From: Streptococcus chenjunshii
GTDB lineage: Bacteria > Bacillota > Bacilli > Lactobacillales > Streptococcaceae
Assembly: GCF_003086355.1 (NCBI RefSeq)
Contig: NZ_CP031733.1
Coordinates: forward strand, 2,046,001-2,110,000
Direction: 5' to 3'
DNA length: 64,000 bases
How positions within the stretch are numbered: the stretch's first letter is position 1; the number at the start of each line of letters is the position of its first letter. Under the pieces are notes generated by a model that had not been told where the DNA came from, made no database searches, and saw only the letters and a program-made list of their open reading frames with translations. Below are positions 27,904-36,245 of this stretch, in pieces. The position numbers and the translations under genes were made by a program.

Positions 27904-28791
27904 TTATTTCGCCTTCAAGGCTGACAGCACTTGTGTCCGAATATCCTCCACTCCATCAGGTTTACTAGGCAAAAAGAGTGTTTGATTGCCGGCCGCAGCA
28001 AACTGATTCAGAGTATCAAGATATTGGTTAGTCAACAGAATAGACATAATTTGCTCTTCTGTCATCCCGACATTAGCCAGCTTTAATTCCTGAATTGATT
28101 CTGCCAAACCGTCGACAATGGCCTTACGCTGCTGAGCAATACCTACACCGTGCAGCCGGTCTTTTTCTGCCTCAGCTTCTGCTGCAGTAACGATTTTAAT
28201 CTTATCAGCGTTAGCCAGTTCCTGAGCAGCGACACGTTTCCGCTGAGCAGCATTAATCTCATTCATAGACTGTTTAACTTCCGCATCCGGTTCAACCTTA
28301 GTAATCAGTGTTTTAACAATGAGATAGCCGTAAGTTGACATTTCCTCTGCCACCTGATGCTGAACCTCCAGAGCAATCTCATCTTTTTTCTCAAACAGTT
28401 CATCCAGAGTCAGTTTTGGCACCGAGGAACGCAGAGCATCTTCAATATAAGATTTAATCTGTGCTTCAGGCCGCATCAGTTTGTAATAAGCATCTATCAC
28501 ATTTTGTTCATTAACTCGGTACTGCGTTGCTATATTCAAGGTCACAAAAACATTATCTTTTGTTTTGGTCTCAACCACAATCTCAGACTGCAAAAGGCGC
28601 AGCTGGATACGAGCCGCAATCTTGTCAATACCAAAAGGCAGACGGATATGAATCCCACTGGACGATGTCATCTGGTATTTCCCAAAACGCTCAATAATAG
28701 CAACAGACTGTTGCCGGACAACATAAAGCGTGCTGCCTATCACTATCAGGACAATAAAAAATAAAAATAAAAGAAAAATCAATGCAAACAC
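27904..28791 (-). CDS. SPFH/band 7 (stomatin-like) membrane protein
   Basis: A 295-aa protein with one N-terminal membrane helix (about 1-24) followed by the SPFH domain (VRQQSVAIIERFGKY to about 200) and a helical, Ala/Glu-rich tail (TAAEAEAEKDRLHGVGIAQQ). These proteins form membrane-associated oligomers linked to lipid microdomains and protein quality control; the role here is unknown. The start is GTG at 28791, 7 bp after GAGGAGG. Transcribed alone. Confidence 0.9.
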   Translation of the reverse strand: MFALIFLLFLFFIVLIVIGSTLYVVRQQSVAIIERFGKYQMTSSSGIHIRLPFGIDKIAARIQLRLLQSEIVVETKTKDNVFVTLNIATQYRVNEQNVIDAYYKLMRPEAQIKSYIEDALRSSVPKLTLDELFEKKDEIALEVQHQVAEEMSTYGYLIVKTLITKVEPDAEVKQSMNEINAAQRKRVAAQELANADKIKIVTAAEAEAEKDRLHGVGIAQQRKAIVDGLAESIQELKLANVGMTEEQIMSILLTNQYLDTLNQFAAAGNQTLFLPSKPDGVEDIRTQVLSALKAK

Positions 28792-28810
28792 CCTAAAACC
28801 TCCTCAAATT

Positions 28811-29095
28811 AAGATACAAAGGCCGTTAAGAAATCCGTATGAAAATAGGGAAGGACGAGCGATGATCCACATCGCGACGGACTTCATCTTTTTCACTAGG
28901 ATTTTAGGCCGTGTTCAGTTCAATTAAGATACAAAGGCCGCTAAAAACGCAAAGTAAAAATAAGAGCCTGACCGCCGAGTCACTAAAGACCCAAGGGAAG
29001 GCTATACTCACAGAGCAGCCGCACTCGTACGTCAGCTTGCGCTTCCTACGATTGCGTCTCTGTTTTACGCAGCGTTTAGGCCAAGTTCCGTTTTT
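28811..29095. repeat. two tandem copies of an intergenic repeat (AAGATACAAAGGCCG family)
   Basis: Copies start at 28811 and 28926, each opening with AAGATACAAAGGCCG and closing with TTTAGGCC. The second contains GACCGCCGAGTCACTAAAGA, also found at 54582-54700. The whole 28792-29196 stretch between the SPFH gene and ilvA has no gene. Function unknown. Confidence 0.75.
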
Positions 29096-29196
29096 GTCTT
29101 ATACAGATAATACAATTATAGTTTATTTGCTATTTTTGTCAAGAAAAAACCGGACGTAAAACTTTTGGCAATATCCGAAAACAATGACGGAACAGC

Positions 29197-30447
29197 CTAG
29201 ACAAGCATATTATAAAGGCTCTCATTGCCGTGTAAATTAATATAAGACGGATCAAAAGCGGACAGGCGCTCAATAAGAGCAGCATAATCTTTCTTGTCCC
29301 CCAGCGTTATACCGATTAAAACCGGCCCAGTTCCTTTATTAGCCCGTTTAATATACTCAAAGCGCGTGATGTCATCATTCGGACCTAAAATATTATTGAC
29401 AAATTCCCGTAAAGCTCCAGGCCTCTGCGGAAAATTAACAACAAAATAGTGCTTTACCCCATCATAAATCAGAGCGCGTTCTTCCATTTCCTGCATCCGG
29501 TTAATATCATTGTTGCCTCCTGAAATGATGCAGACAACTGTTTTTCCTTTGATGTCATCTTTCATAACTTCAAGAGCTGCTATCGAAGCCGCTCCGGCAG
29601 GTTCCGCAATAATCCCTTGTTTCGAATACATATCAATCAGCGTTTCAGAAATCAGCCCCTCATCAACCCCAATCAATTGATCAACATATCTTCTGGCCAC
29701 TTCATAGGTGCTGCTGCCAACCTTTTGCACAGCAATCCCATCTGCAAATTTATCAATATGCTCCAACTTCACAGGATGGCCCTTATCAAAAGCCGCCCGC
29801 ATGCTTCTGGCACCGCTCGCTTCGACTCCGATAACCGTAATATCGGGTGCCACATCTTTAAAATAAGTAGCAACTCCCGAAATCAAACCGCCGCCGCCAA
29901 CAGGAACAAAGACACTGTCAAAATGAACTCCGTCTTTTTGTGCCTGCTCATAAATCTCATAGGCAACCGTTCCTTGACCGGCCTGGACATTGGGATCATC
30001 AAAAGGATCGATAAAAGTCATCCCCTCTGACTTGGTAAAATCCTGAGCCGCTTGTGCAGAAGCATCAAAGGTATCACCAACCAAACGAATTGTAACATAG
30101 GGGCCGCCAAAAAACTGCACCTGCCCGATTTTTTGCTGCGGCGTTGTGACCGGCATAAAGATGGCTGCCGGAATTTTCATTTCATGACAGGTAAAGGCCA
30201 CCCCCTGTGCGTGATTTCCTGCGCTGGCACAGACAACACCGCGTTTTTTTTCTGCTTCAGTAAGTTGGGAAATAGCGTAGTAGGCGCCGCGGATTTTAAA
30301 CGAACGAACCTTTTGGACATTTTCCCTCTTTAGATAAACTGTTGCCCCATATTTTTCTGACAGATAGCGGTCAAAATCTAAAGGCGTCTCCTCTACAACA
30401 TCTTTCAAAACATCATTAGCTTTTCTGACATCTCGGGCTGTTATCAT
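29197..30447 (-). CDS. ilvA: threonine ammonia-lyase (threonine deaminase) IlvA
   Basis: A 416-aa PLP enzyme converting threonine to 2-oxobutanoate, the first step to isoleucine. The PLP lysine lies in VRSFKIRGAY (about 52), the phosphate loop in GGGGLISG (about 186), and a single ACT-like regulatory domain (about 330-416, HYFVVNFPQRPGALREF) marks the short form. GAGG precedes the ATG. It is separated from ilvBHC by about 4 kb here. Confidence 0.95.
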   Translation of the reverse strand: MITARDVRKANDVLKDVVEETPLDFDRYLSEKYGATVYLKRENVQKVRSFKIRGAYYAISQLTEAEKKRGVVCASAGNHAQGVAFTCHEMKIPAAIFMPVTTPQQKIGQVQFFGGPYVTIRLVGDTFDASAQAAQDFTKSEGMTFIDPFDDPNVQAGQGTVAYEIYEQAQKDGVHFDSVFVPVGGGGLISGVATYFKDVAPDITVIGVEASGARSMRAAFDKGHPVKLEHIDKFADGIAVQKVGSSTYEVARRYVDQLIGVDEGLISETLIDMYSKQGIIAEPAGAASIAALEVMKDDIKGKTVVCIISGGNNDINRMQEMEERALIYDGVKHYFVVNFPQRPGALREFVNNILGPNDDITRFEYIKRANKGTGPVLIGITLGDKKDYAALIERLSAFDPSYINLHGNESLYNMLV

Positions 30448-30490
30448 TTCTTAACCTCTTTTTTCACAATTTTCAGTTAATTTATTATAG

Positions 30491-30520
30491 CAAAAAAGCA
30501 CTAAAATTCATAGTGCTTTT
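30491..30520 (-). terminator. terminator of the VTC-DUF4956 operon
   Basis: AAAAGCACTA...TAGTGCTTTTTT on the reverse strand, 20 bp after the DUF4956 stop. Confidence 0.85.
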
Positions 30521-30540
30521 AAAATGAACCCGAGTAAGCT

Positions 30541-31227
30541 TTAAAGGACTTTCTTTTTTTTGGCTACTTTGCTAATTGTAATTTCCTGATTTCCTTTATA
30601 AGCACGCAGGCTGTCCATGAGCATCTTATCAGTCGTCTTAGACTTCAGATCAAGCAGATATTCCAGCTCAACATAGTCTTGCTTTTTAGCTGATTTAAGC
30701 GATAGACATTCACTTTCCCGGCAGAGGCTGCTTAAAATACTGTCCAGCTTCGTCTCATAATCCTCTTTATCCGCTACCAGTAATGAAAGTCGGCGTTTAG
30801 TCTGGCTGACTGCACCAAAACCAAACTGTTCGAACAGAAAAAGGAGGGCTGATAAAAAAACGGTGAATGCAATTGCCAAAAAGAGGTAGCCCATCCCAAC
30901 AGCAATACCGCTGGCAGTTGCCATAAAAATGGCCAGCAGCTCCTTAGCTCCGCCGGCAGCAGAGCGGAAACGAATCAAACTAAAGGTCCCTGCTACTGCC
31001 ACACTGGTCCCAAGATTGCCATTTACCATTAAAATAATAATGGCGATAAGACTGGGAAGAAGTGTTAAAGTAATGACAAACTCTTTGGTATAGAATGTTT
31101 TATGCTTATAAGCCACTGCTAAAAGCAGCCCCAGCCCCAGACTGGTTAAAAAAGCTAAGAAAAGTGTAGACGGCGAAAAATGAGCCTGTGTCTGCGAAAA
31201 GACATTATTAAATAAATCACTGAACAA
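30541..31227 (-). CDS. DUF4956-domain membrane protein
   Basis: A 228-aa protein with about four membrane helices in the first 135 residues (LTLLPSLIAIIILMVNG; SLIRFRSAAGGAKELLAIFMA between helices) and a cytosolic alpha/beta tail. The SLIRFRSAAGGAKEL segment is the DUF4956 hallmark. Such genes often sit beside VTC-domain genes. The start is TTG at 31227 with GAGGTG upstream, overlapping the VTC gene by 11 bp; no ATG gives a full-length protein. Expression is likely controlled by the BlaI-like repressor nearby. Function unknown. Confidence 0.82.
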   Translation of the reverse strand: MFSDLFNNVFSQTQAHFSPSTLFLAFLTSLGLGLLLAVAYKHKTFYTKEFVITLTLLPSLIAIIILMVNGNLGTSVAVAGTFSLIRFRSAAGGAKELLAIFMATASGIAVGMGYLFLAIAFTVFLSALLFLFEQFGFGAVSQTKRRLSLLVADKEDYETKLDSILSSLCRESECLSLKSAKKQDYVELEYLLDLKSKTTDKMLMDSLRAYKGNQEITISKVAKKKKVL

Positions 31228-31957
31228 GGGCTTTCACCTCACTTTTTTCCGCAACATGATTGCGGTAAGCCGTTCCGTATTTTGAAAAAGACTGGGCTTC
31301 GATTCGATATTTCTCTAAAAGTGCTGTCAGCCACTGAGGCATTTCTTCTGCTACTTTGATCTCCATAATCAGATCATCCTCTTCTAGGAGCGGACTGCCG
31401 TATCGGCCTGCGGTCAGTGAGACATTATCTGTTCGGCAGATCAGGTTTTGATCAAGTGTTAGCCGAAGCTTCCTGTCATCAATTCCTCTGAAGGAGCGCC
31501 GTTCATAGGAAATATACATCATCGGCTGCAGTTGCCCATAACGGCTGCGCAGGTGCTGCAGTTTTTTAGTCATCTCAATTTCGGCTGTTGTATTGTCAAC
31601 CAGCCCCTTTGTCACATAATTCATGATAGATAAAGGGTTTGAAACGAGACGGAATTTATAGCCAACATCAAGTTTTTTTTCTTTGATTTCCAAAAAAGCC
31701 TGGCTTTTATCATTAGGCTGTTTGTCATAGGTGCGCATCCTAACTTTTTCCCGATTATATAAGTGCAGAATAGAATCCTGAATCATCTGGAAATCACTGT
31801 TATCAAAATAAACATTACTGATAGTTGAGATGGGATAATCGTCCTCCGATAAATAGTCTTGCCATTCTTTTTGCAGCAGTGCCAGCTGTTCTTTTGTCAG
31901 AATATATTTTGTCTCAATTCGCTTAAACTGCGTTTCTATCTTCTTTTTAGTTTTCAT
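31217..31957 (-). CDS. VTC-domain (polyphosphate polymerase-like) protein
   Basis: A 246-aa VTC-domain protein of the CYTH/triphosphate-tunnel fold. Family motifs are the N-terminal RIETKYIL, basic strand VRMRTYD, acidic strand FLEIKEKK, MYISYERRSFRG and the C-terminal DLIMEIKV. In yeast this domain makes polyphosphate from ATP; in bacteria it pairs with DUF4956 proteins and the product is not established. ATG at 31957 (MKTKKK) has GGGAG 6 bp upstream and is preferred over an upstream in-frame start. Three BlaI-type operators lie upstream. Confidence 0.85.
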   Translation of the reverse strand: MKTKKKIETQFKRIETKYILTKEQLALLQKEWQDYLSEDDYPISTISNVYFDNSDFQMIQDSILHLYNREKVRMRTYDKQPNDKSQAFLEIKEKKLDVGYKFRLVSNPLSIMNYVTKGLVDNTTAEIEMTKKLQHLRSRYGQLQPMMYISYERRSFRGIDDRKLRLTLDQNLICRTDNVSLTAGRYGSPLLEEDDLIMEIKVAEEMPQWLTALLEKYRIEAQSFSKYGTAYRNHVAEKSEVKALVQ

Positions 31958-31971
31958 TATAAGCTCCCTTC

Positions 31972-31987
31972 TTCTACTTTTGTAGAA
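31972..31987. promoter_or_regulatory. BlaI/CopY-type operator 1 (perfect 16-bp palindrome)
   Basis: TTCTACTTTTGTAGAA, 15 bp upstream of the VTC start. Its TACnnnTGTA-like core matches the other three sites (reverse-strand consensus GACAnnnGTAGAAT). Confidence 0.6.
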
Positions 31988-32012
31988 TATTCCCAAAAAA
32001 GAAAAGACGATA

Positions 32013-32026
32013 ATTCTACGTTTGTC
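32013..32026. promoter_or_regulatory. BlaI/CopY-type operator 2
   Basis: Reverse strand GACAAACGTAGAAT, one base from the site over the repressor gene's own promoter within its conserved positions. It lies just downstream of the VTC promoter. Confidence 0.6.
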
Positions 32027-32038
32027 GACTATAATTAT

Positions 32039-32067
32039 ATTCTACATCTGTCTTACAAAAAAGTCAA
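32039..32067 (-). promoter_or_regulatory. VTC-DUF4956 promoter with overlapping operator 3
   Basis: Reverse strand -35 TTGACT (32062-32067), 17-bp spacer, -10 TAGAAT (32039-32044). GACAGATGTAGAAT (32039-32052) covers the -10 box, so bound repressor would block RNA polymerase. The layout is the same as in the repressor gene's promoter. Confidence 0.7.
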
Positions 32068-32209
32068 GAATAACGTTCTTACAGCAACAAAAAATCAAAT
32101 ACAGCTGAAACAGAACGTTACTGCAACTTGAAAAAGCGCCTGCTTCCTCCTCCAGATGAAACAAACGCTTTACTTTTTTTATTGTCGTTACAGAGCTGAA
32201 AATCTGCGA

Positions 32210-33475
32210 TCAATCATCGTCATCATCAAAATCATCATCTCTGTCATCATCTTCATCGCTGCTTCTGCTTACCCCATCCGGTTGCTGAGTTTCTGTACCA
32301 GCAGACGAAAGGATTTGATTTGTCTGGGCTTCGTCGGTCAGAGCTGTTTCTTGATCATTAGCGCTGTCAGAAGCGGAAGCCGGAGCAGGAGCGGGCTCCT
32401 CTGCAGGTTGACCGGTTGATACCGGCTCCTCTTTTTCTTCATTCACATTTTTCGACACGGACGGTTTGGCAATCTGGCTGTCGGTTCCAGACAGATTTTG
32501 GCCTGCCAGAGCAAAAACAGATCCCGAACCAAGCAGTGAGAAGGACAGAAGCAGAATTAAAAAGGGTGACAGAAAAGCTAAAGACTTTCCGTTTTCCATA
32601 ATCGTTAAAATTCGGCGCCGCAAATTAAATTTATTGGAATAAAAGCAAGAAGTCAGCATGCCAAAATTTTTACTGGAACGGTCAATCATGCTCAGAATCG
32701 TTTCACTGTAGTAAAAACGGTAGCCAGTGCCATGATAGCCAAGGACAGTTTCATCACAATAAGCCTCTGCTGCTTCCTGCATTTCCCGGCAGGCAAAATG
32801 CACAAGCGGGTTGAACCAATGCAGGGCCAAAATGGTAACGATAAATAAGTTGGTATATAAATCATGGTGCTTATAATGGACAAGTTCATGTTCAAAAATT
32901 AAATCCAACTCTTCATCGGTGTAATGAGCTGCAGGCAGCAAGATGACAGGACGGTAAAAGCCGGTCAACATCGGGCTCTTGATGACAGGACAAAGCAAAA
33001 CATTGATTGGTCTGCTGATACCGAGCGCTGTTTTGCTGATCTCAAGCCGTTTTTGAATCCGTTTGTCTGTAACAGTTTGCCCCCAGTGTTTCAGCATTGC
33101 CCTGAAGCGATAATAAGCCAAAAACTGTCTGCCCAAAACAATAAGAAAGCCAAGCAGCCAAACAGCCAGAAGCAGATAAAGCCAATAAAACTGCTGGAAC
33201 TTATCCCAAATACTGATATCCTGTGCTGCAGCTGCCACATTTGAAGAAGCAGAAGCCGAGCTCGCCGCCCATGACTGAAACTGTACTTCTACAATGCCCT
33301 GTCCAAAATGCGGCCGCAAAGGGATAAGCAAACTCACCAAGATCAACAGCCAAAGCCTATAGACCGTTTTAGCCGAAACTTTTGTTTTCAAAAGTAAAAG
33401 CAAAGCACTTAAAATAATAATAAAAAGTGATGTTAAAAGAACAGTGACTGTCAGTGAGAATAAAAGTTCCGTCAT
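32210..33475 (-). CDS. M56-family (BlaR1/MecR1-like) membrane metallopeptidase
   Basis: A 421-aa membrane protease. N-terminal helices (about 1-30, 40-52, 96-122) precede the zinc-protease loop with HELVH (196-200) and a downstream Glu (EAAEAYCDE, about 235). A fourth membrane helix (about 294-318) is followed by a Ser/Pro/Glu-rich tail ending in a run of Asp residues. The penicillin-binding sensor domain of BlaR1/MecR1 is missing. Family logic: an outside signal activates the protease, which leads to removal of the BlaI-like repressor. ATG at 33475 is favoured over GTG 33484. It directly follows the repressor gene. Confidence 0.85.
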   Translation of the reverse strand: MTELLFSLTVTVLLTSLFIIILSALLLLLKTKVSAKTVYRLWLLILVSLLIPLRPHFGQGIVEVQFQSWAASSASASSNVAAAAQDISIWDKFQQFYWLYLLLAVWLLGFLIVLGRQFLAYYRFRAMLKHWGQTVTDKRIQKRLEISKTALGISRPINVLLCPVIKSPMLTGFYRPVILLPAAHYTDEELDLIFEHELVHYKHHDLYTNLFIVTILALHWFNPLVHFACREMQEAAEAYCDETVLGYHGTGYRFYYSETILSMIDRSSKNFGMLTSCFYSNKFNLRRRILTIMENGKSLAFLSPFLILLLSFSLLGSGSVFALAGQNLSGTDSQIAKPSVSKNVNEEKEEPVSTGQPAEEPAPAPASASDSANDQETALTDEAQTNQILSSAGTETQQPDGVSRSSDEDDDRDDDFDDDDD

Positions 33476-33484
33476 TGCTTTCAC

Positions 33485-33868
33485 CTACTTTTCCTGTTTT
33501 CTTTCCTGTATCAGCTGGTTAATATCATTAATATCTTTTTCAGATAAATGATGTGTTGCAAAAAAAGATTTCATCAAATGGCCGAATGACTGCCCTTCAT
33601 ACCGGCTAAAGAAGTGGCCGGCCTCTACTTCCATATACTCTTCTTCTGAAATAAGTGCAGTATAGTGACCTTCCCGCCCCTTGCGCTCACTGCTTAAAAA
33701 GCCTTTCTCTATTAAACGGGCTAAAATTGTTAAAAGTGTCTGCCGTTTCCAATGATTGTCATCCCCTAAAGCCCCAATAATCTGTGAGGAAGTTACCGGA
33801 TTGGGTAAATGCCAGATCGCTTTTAAAACGGTAAATTCCGCATCTGGTAAACGTTTCATCGCTTTCAT
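33485..33868 (-). CDS. BlaI/MecI/CopY-family repressor
   Basis: A 127-aa winged-helix repressor: LPDAEFTVLKAIWHLPNPVTSSQI begins the DNA-binding domain, KRQTLLTILARLIEKGFLSSER is the recognition region, and a C-terminal helical dimerisation part follows. ATG at 33868 has AGGAGG upstream. Its promoter carries the same operator as the VTC-DUF4956 promoter, which supports autoregulation and control of that operon. No Cys-rich copper motif is seen, so a CopY copper role is unlikely. Confidence 0.88.
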   Translation of the reverse strand: MKAMKRLPDAEFTVLKAIWHLPNPVTSSQIIGALGDDNHWKRQTLLTILARLIEKGFLSSERKGREGHYTALISEEEYMEVEAGHFFSRYEGQSFGHLMKSFFATHHLSEKDINDINQLIQERKQEK

Positions 33869-33892
33869 AGCCAGTCCTCCTATGTCACTTTT

Positions 33893-33921
33893 ATTCTACA
33901 ATTGTCAAACAAAAAAATCAA
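33893..33921 (-). promoter_or_regulatory. repressor gene promoter with overlapping operator 4
   Basis: Reverse strand TTGATT (33916-33921), 17-bp spacer, TAGAAT (33893-33898). The operator GACAATTGTAGAAT (33893-33906) overlaps the -10 box. Confidence 0.7.
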
Positions 33922-34044
33922 CTGACAGCCAATTAAAAATAAGCAAAATAGAAAACAGCCGACAGATGAAACCAACAGAAAAAATAATAAAACCAACTCG
34001 AGGCTGCAAAAAAACCGCGAAGACAAAACTCCGCGGCAGCACCA

Positions 34045-34412
34045 AGATATAAAGGACGGTAAGTCCGAAATCTTTGATTTCGCAGACGCACCTCTGCCAG
34101 GACGGCTAGAAGGGTGCGGTCGGCTGCTAAGACGACAAAGCCTTCAGACGGCTACGGCTGACGGTAAGTCCGAAATCTTTGATTTCGCAGACGCACCCCT
34201 GCCAGGACGGCTAGAAGGGTGCGGTCGGCTGCTAAGACGACAAAGCCTTCAGACGGCTACGGCTGACGGTAAGTCCGAAATCTTTGATTTCGCAGACGCA
34301 CCCCTGCCAGGACGACTAGAAGGGTGCGGTCGGCTGCTAAGACGACAAAGCCTTCAGACGGCTACGGCTGACGGTAAGCCCGAAATCTTTGATTTCGCAG
34401 ACGCACCTCTGC
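34045..34412. repeat. 105-bp tandem repeat, about 3.5 copies
   Basis: Units start at 34056, 34161, 34266 and 34371 (period exactly 105 bp) and differ at only a few bases. Each unit contains CGAAATC-TTT-GATTTCG, a perfect hairpin, and GCACC...GGGTGC. The first unit is preceded by AAGATATAAAGGACGG, which links it to the dispersed AAGATACAAAGGCCG repeat. It lies between ilvC and the repressor gene. No coding signal. Confidence 0.9.
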
Positions 34413-34556
34413 CAAGATAATCAGAAAGGTGAAATAAGTTTTTAACTTCTGCCCCTTTTTGTCATATTTGCGAAACACAGCAGCTAATGCATTTTCAAAT
34501 TTTAAAATGCCTGCTGGGCTTGTGGGGGCGGAGACAATGAAATCCCCTTGAAAAAC

Positions 34557-34614
34557 GTTCTGTCCGCTCCCAGAACGGCTGGGAAGCGAGACAGAACCCC
34601 ATAATATTAAGGGG
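34557..34614. repeat. strong inverted repeat downstream of ilvC
   Basis: GTTCTGTC...GACAGAAC (34557-34597) encloses a second stem CTCCCAG/CTGGGA, and CCCC/GGGG pairs lie directly beside it (34597-34614). A similar CTGGGAGC...GCTCCC pattern occurs near 51370-51400. The remainder of 34413-34683 shows no gene and may hold the 3' end of the ilv transcript. Confidence 0.6.
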
Positions 34615-34683
34615 CACATCTCACTCCACAGCCTTTAAGACCACTGTATTTTTGGAAAAAGGTGTTCAGCCGGACAGCTTTTT

Positions 34684-35757
<1,074 letters not shown>

Positions 35758-35762
35758 TCATT

Positions 35763-36245
35763 CTAAGAAAAATCTCTTGAAAATCCTGTTGCCCCCGTGC
35801 GGGCAAGGTTACGGATTCCATAAGGTTTTACAACACGGAGCAGCGCTTCGATTTTCTCAGCGTCGCCGGTCATTTGAATGGTAATCGATTTTGGAGCTAC
35901 ATCGACAACACTGGCACGGAAAGGCTGGATAATCGCCAAAATTTCAGCCCGCTTAGCTGCAGGAGCAGAAATTTTAATCAAGACCACTTCCCTTTCCAGA
36001 TGAGGAATATCCGTAATATCACGGACACGGACAACATCTATCAGGCGGTTCAGCTGCTTGATAATCTGCTCAACCTCTTCGAGGGTTTCCACATCAATAA
36101 TAATTGTAATCCGGGAGATATCTGGCTCATCAGTATGACCGACCGAAATCGATTCAATATTGACCTGCCTGCGCGAGAGGACTCCTGTGAAACGGTTTAG
36201 AACCCCTGTTGAATTTTGAAGCCTGGCTGTTAACATTCTACGCAT
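35763..36245 (-). CDS. ilvH: acetolactate synthase small subunit
   Basis: A 160-aa regulatory subunit with an N-terminal ACT domain (LTARLQNSTGVLNRFTGVLSRR), which binds valine for feedback control, and a C-terminal ACT-like half. The start overlaps the ilvB stop by 8 bp. Also called ilvN in streptococcal annotation. Confidence 0.95.
   Translation of the reverse strand: MRRMLTARLQNSTGVLNRFTGVLSRRQVNIESISVGHTDEPDISRITIIIDVETLEEVEQIIKQLNRLIDVVRVRDITDIPHLEREVVLIKISAPAAKRAEILAIIQPFRASVVDVAPKSITIQMTGDAEKIEALLRVVKPYGIRNLARTGATGFSRDFS

Noticed and set aside
33485-33868. Copper repressor CopY
   Set aside because: No C-terminal Cys-x-Cys metal motif, no copper ATPase nearby, and the gene is paired with an M56 protease.
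34056-34412. CRISPR array
   Set aside because: The repeat is a 105-bp unit without spacers and there are no cas genes; it is a plain tandem repeat.
34362-34619. Reverse-strand 85-codon frame
   Set aside because: It lies across the end of the tandem repeat and a hairpin; no ribosome site or protein-like composition.
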